A stretch of DNA of 64,000 bases from Gymnothorax reevesii (lineage: Eukaryota; Chordata; Actinopteri; Anguilliformes; Muraenidae), in contig CM056583.1 in NCBI GenBank assembly GCA_029721435.1, forward strand, positions 53,981,620 through 54,045,619. The letters are read 5' to 3'. Of this stretch, positions 1 through 10,100 are shown one piece after another (position 1 is the stretch's first letter; every line of letters begins with the position of its first letter). The notes under the pieces are model-generated. The model was given only the letters and a program-made list of their open reading frames with translations, ran no database searches and had not been told where the DNA came from. Both the position numbers and the translations under genes were made by a program.

Positions 1-546
1 ATTTGTGTTCTTGCTGTGTCAGAAATGGCGACAGTTTCTGACATAATATGTGGAATGTTTGTTTACTCATTCTAAATTTTCGCACCTACTGTTAATCATC
101 AAACTTTTGTACTACCTACTCCCACTAATCCCTTGATCTTTCTCGCATCCACACACTCCTCTGAACAGTGGAGGAAGCGATGATCGCGGTATAGGCATAC
201 GAGGCGATTATAGCCCCTCTCCTTCTCTTCCTCAGAATCCTCTGGATTAGATGGGGATTTTGCATGCATCACAAGATTAACATCAAGCAAAGCTGAATGT
301 CATCCACTGTTTACAAAATGAAGACGTGTGTTGCCTACACCTATACGCCAAGTATAGGCCTAGACTATGGCGGAGTCTGCCTACGCATTTGTGATAGATG
401 GAGGTGATAGGTGTAAAAGGCGTTAAGAGGAGAATCGGATGTAGGTTACCCAGTGAAATGTTGCAAGCTTGCTTGATGTTTTGATCAATTCTGTGACTGC
501 TAGGCCTGCATGCTTTTGTAGCGCTGCACACACCTTTGCTTTTATT
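1..546. other. RASA1 intron 1, no recognised feature
   Basis: Upstream part of the window, inside the first intron if exon 1 lies to the left. The short open frames have no recognisable domain. I see no promoter or CpG-rich stretch here. Confidence 0.4.
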
Positions 547-1170
547 ATATCCCCGAACGGCGTTCCGGGGATATTATGTTTTTGGTCCGACCGACGCGCC
601 GCCCTAGGTGTTAACGCGATAACTTCTGCACTATTTCAATTAGAAATTTCATGGTTTTTATATAAGTAAGTATCATCAAGAGGAAGAACTGATTCGATTT
701 TGGACAATTTACAATATCTAGATTGGCCACCAGGGGCCAAAAACTGAAAAATCACAGTTTTTATCATTTCTCTGGAAATATTTGTCTGAATGACCTCAAA
801 TCAAGTGCAAATGAAAGGTCATGACCTGAGGATGTGTCCCATGATGACATTATACCCGTTTGGTTCAAAATTTTGAAACAAAGTGGAGCTTTGTCACATA
901 AAATTCACCATATTTGCCATATCTTTGGAACCATTTGTCCAATTGACATTGATCTTTGTGCAACTGCAACACAACGTGTCACATGATGACATTATACCTG
1001 TATGGTTCAATATTTTGCCACCAGGTGGCGCTTTGTGATGGAAAATTACCATTTTGGCCATATCTTCAGAACCATGCGTCCGATTGACCTGAAATTAAGT
1101 TCAAATGTAAGTCTATTCAAGGTCTATTCAAGGATTGGGGAATTGGAGGATTGGGGGCGTTCGGGGATAT
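547..1170 (+). repeat. Hairpin-headed repeat (ATATCCCCGAAC type)
   Basis: Starts with a hairpin at 547-574 (arms ATATCCCCG / CCGGGGATAT). The rightward TCCGACCGAC run follows. The inverted head arm GTTCGGGGATAT is at 1159-1170, then ACCCCTAG. Inside are diverged units of roughly 180 bases sharing 'catgatgacattatacc' and 'ccatatctt'. An AGGTCATGACCT palindrome is at 816-827. It is non-coding and has the same layout as the other hairpin-headed repeats in this window. Confidence 0.7.
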
Positions 1171-1979
1171 ACCCCTAGCTGTCTCCTCCGACGGCATAAG
1201 CCTAGTTTTCAATAGCCTTCTCAATTGTGCGCATGTGGCACGCTCAAGACAATGGCCAGGTAGTGAGTGGTGTAAACAAATGGAATTGAAAAGAAATGGA
1301 CATCATTCACACTTAAAACAAGATGTAAACACGCAGTTGAACAAATTGGATATGGGCCTTGTGGTGGAAATTCTTATTTCATAGTGTGTACCTCCTGAAC
1401 TGTAGGTGTCGCTGTTTATATAAGGATTTACTTACTGTAACCTGCTGGCCCTTACTCTTTGTTTACTGTAACTCCTCCCCTCCTGTTGTGAATAAGATCT
1501 GGGGTCACCCCCGTTTCTAGGAGGTCTCCACCTAGGACTTTTGTCTGTACTAGTGTGGCTTCCCGTGCACGTATAAACTAATATCAACTGCCCTTGACTG
1601 AGTGTGTTATTACTTATTGCTTACAATACTTAAAATACACAACGCAGAAGGGGAAATCCCCCACAGCCTCAAAATCCGATCCATATCCGATCTGGGCAAC
1701 AAGACCTGCAGTCTAATTCCAGCCTAGGAGTGATTGCTTTATGGGATCCTTAGTGCTGATTGACAGGGCAGTCCAATGTGATTTGTCTACTCACTTTCAT
1801 TTTAGGGCTTTTTCAGTGTTTTTGCCATGCAAAATATGAAGAGATGCAGCTTTGTTTCCCCCATCTCATTTTATAAATGCTTGGCAGTTACTTCTATATA
1901 ATTTTAAAAAATGGTTGACAGTGACAGCACATTCTGTTTTGTTCACTTCAGGAATTTAGTGCTGCTGAAATATAATAAA
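1171..1979. other. Intron sequence, possible LTR-like fragment
   Basis: No gene seen. Positions about 1384-1630 look loosely like a solo LTR (tgtgtacc start, TATAAACTAATA, a final TTACAATAC), but no duplication or primer site could be confirmed. Confidence 0.25.
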
Positions 1980-2220
1980 ATTAGAAAATTTGTATACTTG
2001 GATATGGATGCCTCCACCACTGAGAATTTGTAAAGCCCGTAAAATTGTGAAATTTTCTAATTTCATCAAACAAAATATGAGATGCTCACCTTCAATCTAT
2101 ATAGAAAGCATTTACCAAAACCTGTTATCTGTACAGTAGTTTTTGAGGAGAAGCGGATAGACAACATCTTGTATGTACAGATGGACTTCTCTTTGCCCGT
2201 ACCATATATGGAGGCGGCAT
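1980..2220 (-). repeat. Hairpin-headed repeat (GATGCCYCCACC type), minus strand
   Basis: Read on the minus strand it begins ATGCCGCCTCCATATATGG at 2220. It continues through the module TGTTGTCTATCCGCTTCTCC and ends in the inverted arm GGTGGAGGCATC (2007-2018 on plus). It is homologous along its length with the plus-strand copy at 23836-24088. Confidence 0.75.
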
Positions 2221-2560
2221 AAAATAAGCTAAAAAAAAAATCAGTGCTACATGAGGAGGAATGGGGTTGGATTGGTACTTTTGACTTTGAACAGTGGTAT
2301 GAAAACTTTTTGGTTGGTGTTTTTTAATGGAGGGTTTGTTGCCAAAAACACTTTATGTTATGCCTTCATTTAACGGTCTGTGCCAGTAAGTACAGGGGCA
2401 CTGGCCAGTTATGACAGTTTGATAATGTTTTATGTTGTTTTCTGCCAATAGGGGGCTCAAAAACCAACCTTCCAAGTGCCCTAAAGTTGCCACTCTCTTC
2501 CCAATTGCTCTTTGGGCTGTAAACATTTTGTTGCTTGTTCTCTGTAGCTCAGTCAGATTT

Positions 2561-3088
2561 TACCCCTCGGCCGACTCTGGCCGGAGGAGTATTGTCGTCA
2601 CCTGCGTCTCTGTCCGTCATCTGTCCACGGTTTTGTCTGGGCCAATACTGAGCAACTAATGATCGCAGCTTCACCAAATTTGGTATGGTGACTCATTATG
2701 ACCTATAGATGTGCTATGTCAGGTTTTTTGCTGGATTTGACCTTTGACCTTAGCGCTGTGACCTTGACCCTGGAAATCTTGTCCGGGCCAGTACTCAGCA
2801 ACTAATGATTGCAGCTTCACCAAATTTGGTATGATAACTCACTATGTCCCATAGATGTGCAACATCAGGTTTTTTGCTGGATTTGACCTTTGATCTTAGC
2901 TCTGTGACCTTTACCCTGGAAATCTTGTCCGGGCCAGTACTTGGCAATTAATCCTCACAGCTTCACCAAATTTTGTATGGTAACTCACTGTGACACATGG
3001 TTATGCAAGGTCATGTTTTTGCTGGATTTCACCTTTGACCTTAGTGCTGTGACCTTGAGGCAGGAAATCTTGTCCAGGCCGAGGGGTA
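2561..3088 (+). repeat. Hairpin-headed repeat (TACCCCTCGGCC type) with tandem units
   Basis: The head hairpin spans 2561-2591 (TACCCCTCGGCC ... GGCCGGAGGAGTA). A tctctgtccgtcatctgtcc run follows. About three diverged units of roughly 145 bases come next (2632-3076), each with 'agcttcaccaaatttggta' and 'gctggatttgacctttgacc'. The inverted arm GGCCGAGGGGTA is at 3077-3088. The first unit carries TGACCTTTGACCT at 2738-2750, a DR1 nuclear-receptor element. Confidence 0.8.
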
Positions 3089-3830
3089 TTCAGCGATGCG
3101 GCGTTATGTTCATCCTGTTGTGTGGATGAAGTGTTCTCTCTTTGCTTTAAATCCTTTGGAAATGTATGGGCACAGAATAAATGTTAGTTGATTGTTTTAG
3201 TCCCTTAAGTCTTCTCTTGGTTTTGAATTTGCTCTTGAGTCACTGAAGTGCTAAATGCATTTTTTGTTCCACAGACATCCTTTAAGTGTTTTCAGATGTT
3301 CTTGCTCTGAGGGACGCAGTAACCCAGGAAATTTCCATTGAGCTTCTGTGTTCTCTGGCTGCTAAAATGCAGCACCAGAGGGGGGCGTCTCCAGATGGCA
3401 TGGTTGGAAGCCCTTGAGAGAAATGGTGTAGTTGCACAGCACAGAGATGGCATCAGCCTCTGCCTCATTCGCAAATCACTTGTTCCTGTGTGAATTCGGG
3501 AACTGCACTGTCAGTGCATTTTCATAGCAGCTGCTCCTCTGCAGCCTCTTGAACGCGTGCATAAAGACAACATGGGCACAACCCCCAGAGTAGAAGTACT
3601 AGCGTTTGAACTAGGACTGCACAGTCTGCACAGTCATTCTGTGATAGTGATGATACTTAATGTTGTCGCTCTCGTTTTAATGTGTGAAGTCATTTGCAGT
3701 TATTTTTTATTTTAAAACAGAAAATAAGGGCATATCTAGTAAGTCAGCTTTAGCCTTTGTTCCTGGAGGGTAAACGGAAAACATCACTGCAACTTCTCAG
3801 TGTGGAAAGAGAAATTATCATGTACACATA

Positions 3831-5150
3831 TAGTTTGGTCCATAAATATTACGGCATTGACCACGTTATTATTTCAGCTGTCTACCAAAGAATACTTCAG
3901 TTGAAATTAGATATTCAAAGTCTGAGTTCATTGGGAGGACTTTCTCCTTCACTTGAAGGGGAAATATGTCAGAAATTGGGTGGACAGGGTAGGAATTACA
4001 GCATTGTTTTTAAGAGGTCCTCCTTTTGTAAGGACCAAAAGTATTTGGACAGTTGGATGCTCTGCTGTTCCATTTCCAGGTGTGTTTTTTTTTCTACTTA
4101 AAATTGAATTTAAAGGTGAGCTCACATGGGGTTTACTGTTGAATTCAGGAGTTATTCATTTGGAATCTGTTGCTGCTAACTATCAATATGAAATCCAAAC
4201 AGCTGTCGATGCCTGTAAAACAAGGCACTATTAGGCTGAAAAATCAAAACAAACCCACTAGAGAAAAAGAGAAGCCATTTGTAGCCAGGTGAACCCAGTT
4301 ATATATTTTAAAGGACAGAAGGCTCTGGTGAGTTCAAAATACAAAAAGGTCTGAAAGACCACATATGGTTACTGTGTTGGATGACGGAAGAGTTCTTTCT
4401 AGCTTCGGAAAATCCCTTCAACTCTGTTGACCAGATCAAGAACATTCTCTAAGAGGTGAGTGTATCAGTGCGAAAGTCAGCAATCAAGCAAAGACTTCAA
4501 CGGAGTAGATACCGAGGGTGTATTTTAACAAGTTAACTGGTAATTTGGCTGAGAAACAGAAAATAAATTAAAGAAATAGTTGTCTAGTTCTGGAATAGCA
4601 TCCAATAGACTAAAAATCATCCTATACCAGAAAAATAGGAAAAGGAGGATATGGAGACGGATAGGATCTGCTCATGATCTGATGATACTACCTCATCTAT
4701 GAAGAGTGATTATGTATGGGCATGTATGGCTGCTGACTGAGCTGGTGTACCTACTGGAGATGAGAGATAAAAGGTGGAGGATAAGTTCAGAACTGGCTAT
4801 ATTTTTTGCCAAGATTCTTTCAACTAAATCAGAACCAGTTGGAGAAGGGCTGTTCAGTGCAAATGGATGGTGACTTGATGGATACTGCTAAGACAGCCCA
4901 AGATTTTCTTTGGCAAAGAACTGGAATGTTCTACCATAGACTTGTCAATCATGTGATCTGGATCCAATTGAGCATGATTTCGCTTGCTGAAGACGAAACA
5001 CCCCAATCACTAGGATGGAACTGAAGACTGCAGCAGTGAAGGCTGGGCAGAGCATCTTCAGGGAAGAACCCCAGTGTCTGGTGATTGTCTGAAATTGTTG
5101 ATTGCAGTTATTCACTTTGTAGTCATTTGTCATTAAACACTACCCAATTC
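3831..5150 (+). mobile_element. Degenerate Tc1-like transposon
   Basis: The 5' side carries a 'GACCAAAAGTATTTGGACAGT'-like motif (4032-4052), typical of one fish Tc1 family. Plus-strand translation between about 4850 and 5095 gives frame-shifted fragments of the end of a Tc1 transposase (DTAKTAQDFL; later ELKTAAVKAGQSIF). Stops and frameshifts interrupt it throughout. The boundaries are approximate. Confidence 0.6.
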
Positions 5151-5732
5151 GACACAAAAACAACAAGGCCAGCAACTTCACCGCTGAGCTGCTTCTTCTC
5201 TTCTGAGAGAGGGATACCTAGGTGTATTGCCATCTACTGTTTTGGAAGTTGTAGTTCTGACATTATTTTGGCAGATTTCCAGTCTTCTCAGATTTTCTCT
5301 CTCATGGAACAAAGTGAATTTATTTGAACTGATTAGATGGGTATCCTGTATTTCCTTATAAATGGCATTTTGTATTTGCAGAATGATATGTTTGTTCGGC
5401 AGTCAGTTTTTTTCTTTGAAAACAAATGTAATATGCTTTCCAAACAGAAAATGCATTTGTTAAAAATTTTCAGTTTGTTTGGAAGGTTTTGGCATTAATT
5501 AAACTCCATATTGTACTGGATAGCTACAGTTGGCTCGTCACTGGTAAGTCTTTCTGAATAGACAGGACAACTAAACCATCAAAATCAGTAGTTTCACATG
5601 TGGTGAATCTGTACAACATAAGCCACAGCTTCACTAGAATCATCTTGCGTACAATAATTAACAAAATCTGCGCTTTGTTAGTTGTTTCTGAGCATGGTAT
5701 TGATGCTATTTTCGGTTACATTTCATGGGTAA
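5151..5732. other. Intron 1 sequence, nothing recognised
   Basis: AT-rich intronic sequence. No conserved open frame, hairpin head or transposon end was found. Confidence 0.4.
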
Positions 5733-5832
5733 TTACCTGGCCCCTCCCCTAGGGGGCCAGGTAAAGCAATGATCATGTCTGTGTGTGTGTGTCTGTCACT
5801 CTGTCTGTCAGCCCGTGGCTGGGGCCAGGTCT
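5733..5832 (+). repeat. Very short hairpin-headed repeat (TTACCTGGCCCC type)
   Basis: The head hairpin at 5733-5764 has arms TTACCTGGCCCC and GGGGGCCAGGTAA. It is followed by a TGTCTGTGTG...TCTGTCTGTCAG run, and GGGGCCAGGT (inverted arm) lies at 5821-5830. At about 100 bp it looks like a minimal or internally deleted member of this class. Confidence 0.6.
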
Positions 5833-6978
5833 GCTATCTCTGATTGCCTTGTTTTTGATGTGATTGCTAAATGCACGTGGTGCGCCTGGAAATGTTAACT
5901 AAATTACCTCCCACGGGTGACCTTTACCCTCTGTAGTGACATGCCAGTTATTCATCTTGGGCCCTTCTCTTCGATATCTTCATATGTCTTGTCCCCACCT
6001 AACACAGCTCAGCCAGCTTTATTGGAATCTATGGTCAGTTCCCTCAGCAGTTCTGCTTTAGTGCCACATTCGTCTTCTGTCTGGGCCAAAGGACCACATG
6101 TTAGGAGTGGAAAAATCTTTTGCTTCTGTGTGGCCCTGAACCATTTTAAATTGTGATGTATACTCACCAAAGCTAGTGGTTAATTTATGGCCCATTAGAG
6201 TTTTTAATTGCTCGGCAGCACTGCTCAGAGATGCTGTGCCCTGAGCAGTTGCTTTATTTGCTTTGTTGTGGTCGGATGTAGGATTCTGGCTTCTCGGGGC
6301 CCAGCAATTACTGCAACATTTCTGGTTTCAAAAAATGCCATTTAGAGGACTGCCTACCAAATTTTTGTCCTCTGTTCATGACTTCCTCTGATTTCTTGTG
6401 GTGTATTTTACCTCCTTTGTCTTGCAATGTATGCCAAGGTATACTGAGCAACAAAGGAAACACAAGTTAGTTAATGTACTTGTGCGGTCACCTAGTCAAA
6501 GTGACTGCAAAACGAAGAGGCATTTGAAGAATTGAATTTAAATGTGCCAATAATAAAATAAGATTTTTATAATGATCTTTGTTCCTGGTTGGTCTTGTAT
6601 TGGCTTGAATTTATTTTCTTTTGCTCAGAATATACACAATATGAATGCGGTTATATTTGTTATAAATGAATTAATTTTGGTAAATCTGTGTGCGATTCGT
6701 GTTTTCAAGTTTGTAATTGTGTTGTTTGTATGATGGCGTTATCAGTTGTTTGATTGCCGTTTGATGCACTACAATAAAAGATGTTGTAAGATAAGTGGCT
6801 GGTAGAGTACTGCGTGCACTATCAGTTGTTTTTCCTGAGGTGAGTGAGTGTATTGATATCAGGTGCCATTGGATAACTCTTTATCAGCATTGTTTGCAAG
6901 CATGTGTTTGCAGTTGGTTGTTGGCTGTGTGGGCATTCAGTGGCATGATTGGCTGACGGACTGCCCTTGTTCCTGCAG
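5833..6978. other. Intron 1 sequence before the first visible exon
   Basis: No host exon or complete transposon recognised. The sequence ends in the polypyrimidine-poor acceptor of the first visible RASA1 exon (tgttcctgcag). Confidence 0.4.
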
Positions 6979-7131
6979 GTGGTATCATGGGAAGCTGGAC
7001 CGGACTATTGCGGAAGAGCGGCTGCGGCAGGCCCGGACGCCCGGCAGCTACCTCATCAGGGAGAGCGACCGACGGCCAGGCTCCTTTGTGCTGTCCTTCC
7101 TCAGTATGACCAGCATGGTCAACCACTTCAG
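6979..7131 (+). CDS. rasa1: RASA1 exon: first SH2 domain, N-terminal part
   Basis: Opens with the SH2 start WYHGKLDRT and contains [14 protein letters not shown]. The phosphotyrosine-binding arginine (SYLIR) is codon 7058-7060. The acceptor is tcctgcag. The exon begins with the last base of a split codon and ends two bases into an Arg codon that the next exon completes; the donor is gtgaga. It is the first exon visible here and corresponds to the second exon of the vertebrate gene. Confidence 0.97.
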
Positions 7132-10100
7132 GTGAGACACAGCCCCCCCCCCTTACTCAGGGACTGCTACTGCACAAGTACTTGATCACCACTGAGCCCT
7201 CCTGTTGCACAAATATAACCTCCCTTCTGTTCATGTAGATACACTGCTTGGACCAATGTAAGCGGATACTTAGGCTAGGACTGTGGAAGCATATAGCTAA
7301 CAATATAAAAATCCTTTTTAACACATTTGCTGCTGGAAATGTTTTTTTGTTTTCAAGATGCAAACAGATAAAGTCTTCCACTTTGCGTTTTTATTTTTAC
7401 ATTCATGTATTCACGTTTTAGAATAAATTGAAAATTAAAATAATTTCCCCATTTGCATTTTCATTTGCTAGAATGCTCCGCCGTAACGCGAATGAAAATA
7501 AAATGAAAACTCAAAACTTGTAATGAAAATGCATTCTCAGAAATGCTTCTTTTGAAAGAAGTAAACGACTTTTGTGTCTCATAATTAAAGCAATAATGCA
7601 GTCCCCCATTGTAATTTCAATGACGTGGCACTACGTGCTTTTTCTAATAATATTGAAACGAAAGTGCATTCTGTGAGGAGGCGGGACTTTACCCCACAAT
7701 AAGGTACGGATTGGGCATTAATGCAAAGCGGACTCATTGGGTGTTAATTGTTCATTTCTTGGTTCACTGATTGGTTGGCCGATGTCACATAAATCCAGTC
7801 GTTCAATAAAGTATGACTCACTTAAGGCTTAACAGAAGTTTTTGAAGTTCTTTCCTAATGTGTTTCCTGAAGCCAAATGCTAAAATAACCCTGAATAGTT
7901 TGACTCATAATAATTTGCTTTGTCTTTGAATTCTTAATCACCAAATAAATGGTTAGTTTTAGTGACATGTCTACAATTTCAACATTAAGCCAGTTTATTC
8001 TTCAGTTTTCTGCAGTCACATTTTCCCCCCTTTCTTATGCAGTTTGGAATTTAGGTTAATTTTAACATGGGTTATGCTGTGCATGCATGGCTATTAGGCT
8101 TTAAAGGGTAAGTAATTATGTAGTGTAATTTGGAAACATTAGCAGCTCATTGCATTTCTGCGATTGTAATTGGGATCGGAACGAAAACCAGCATACACAG
8201 GACTGAGTTTCGGGAAAGCCCTTTCCTGTTTTCTGCTTAGCAGGACCTTCCTGCTCAAAATCAGGTCCTCTCATGATCTGTTGCACTTGGTGTGGAAGAA
8301 CTTTTACAAGCCCTCACGGAGCCCTGGCCTCAACACAATCAAACATTTTTGAGATAAAAAGGTCAGCATCACTGCCTGACCTCAATAATGCTTTTCTGGC
8401 TGACATGGCTGTATTGCAGACATTTTCTAGTGCCATTGTGCCCTCCCTCCAAGTCGAAAATGATGCCCCTGAGTTTTGATTGAGTGTTCTCTCATTTGTG
8501 ATGTGGTGTGCACCAAGGGCTAGTATGGAGCGGAACTTTTCAGAAAAGTGTTGATTAAGCTCAAGGGCAATTCCACCGTGATGGACGTGACATCAGAAGG
8601 AAATTTTAGCCATTTCGACTACCCTCTCAGCTTAAGTTTTACTCCAAGGAATTCATCCCTTTGGGCATTACTAGCGTAGGCTTGAGGCTGTTTGATGGGC
8701 GAAGAAAAGCCATCCAGTGATGTTTGTATGTTTCACATCAACCACAATTATGAACGTGATGGACGTTACATAAAAAAAGGCAGAAAAAATTCAGCCATAT
8801 TTATTGTCTCAACAATGGTACATATGAATGTTTATCCCAGAATAGTACAAGAACCAGGCCACCTAATACACAAGTTATAATACAGCTCCAAATGAGAGTC
8901 TCTTTGCAGGCAGTTGGAGAATTGCGCGAAATCCTCTGTGACGGAAATTACATGACGGATGTTACATTTAGTCCACTGAAGTAAAAAAGTCCACTGAAGA
9001 TGAAATAACCACATTTATGCATGAATGTAATACAACTCCATTTCCAAAGTAGTTGGTACAAAGAGTAAATTGTGAATAAAATCAAAATGCAATGACTTTC
9101 AGATCACATGAGCCAATGTGTTATTTCCAGTAGAACATAGAAAACATTTCAAATGTTGAAACTACATTTTTGTCCACAAAATGAGCTTATTTCAAATTTT
9201 CTACAACGGGTCTCAAAAAAGTTGGGACACAGGCAGAAAAGGAGTGATAAAGCAATTATTATAATATGATTCATAAATCATGGTTAACATTCCTTTTTCA
9301 GCTAGATTCTTTTCCTAACTTCATGGATATTGGCCATCTGGGCATTGAGGAGACAAGTTTCTTGAGTTTAGCCATTTGAATTTGATCCCACTCTTGTTTA
9401 ATATAGGCTTCCAGCCGCTGGTGTGTTTTGGGTCTCCTTTGACGGAATTTTTGTTTGATTATGCGCCAAATGTTCTCAATCAGTGAAAGATCAGGACTGC
9501 AGGCAGGCCAGTTCGGCACACGGACTCTTCTACTACAAAGCCATGCTGTTGTAATAGCTTTAGTATGTGGTTTTGCATTGTCCCTCTGAAATACTCAAGG
9601 CCTTCCCTGAAATAGACGTTGTCTGGAGGGGAGCATGTGTTGCTCTAAAGCCTTTATATACCTTTCAGCATTCATGGTGCTTTCAATAACATGCTAGTGT
9701 CCCACTCCATATGCACTAATGCATCCCCAAACCATCAGAGATGCTAGCTTTTGAACTGAATACTGTTAACAGGAGGGGTGGTCTTTCTCCTCTTTTGCCT
9801 GGAGGACACAACGCCCATGATTTCAAACAAGAATGTCAAATTTGGACTCGTCCGACCACAGAACACTTTGCCACTTTGCTGCAGTCCATTTTAGATTAGC
9901 CTTGGCCCATAGAACACGGCGGCGCTTCTGGATCGTGCTCAACACTGGCTTCGTTTTTGCATGATAAGAGTTTTAGGTGGTGTCTGTGGATGGCACGGCG
10001 GAGTGTGGTTACAGACAGTGGTATCTTGAAGTAGTCCTGGGCCCATTTAGTAATGTCGATTACAAAGTCTTGCCTGTGAGTGATGCAGTGGCGTCTGAGG

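Noticed and set aside
1384..1630. Solo LTR
   Set aside because: A weak resemblance only; no target duplication, no matching second LTR and no adjacent primer-binding site.
2632..3083. CRISPR-like array
   Set aside because: Units are about 145 bases, diverged, and lack short identical repeats with unique spacers; this is eukaryotic intronic DNA.
1..6978. RASA1 exon 1 within the window
   Set aside because: Vertebrate exon 1 encodes a Gly/Pro/Ala-rich stretch ending just before WYHGK. No such GC-rich open frame with a matching donor occurs here.
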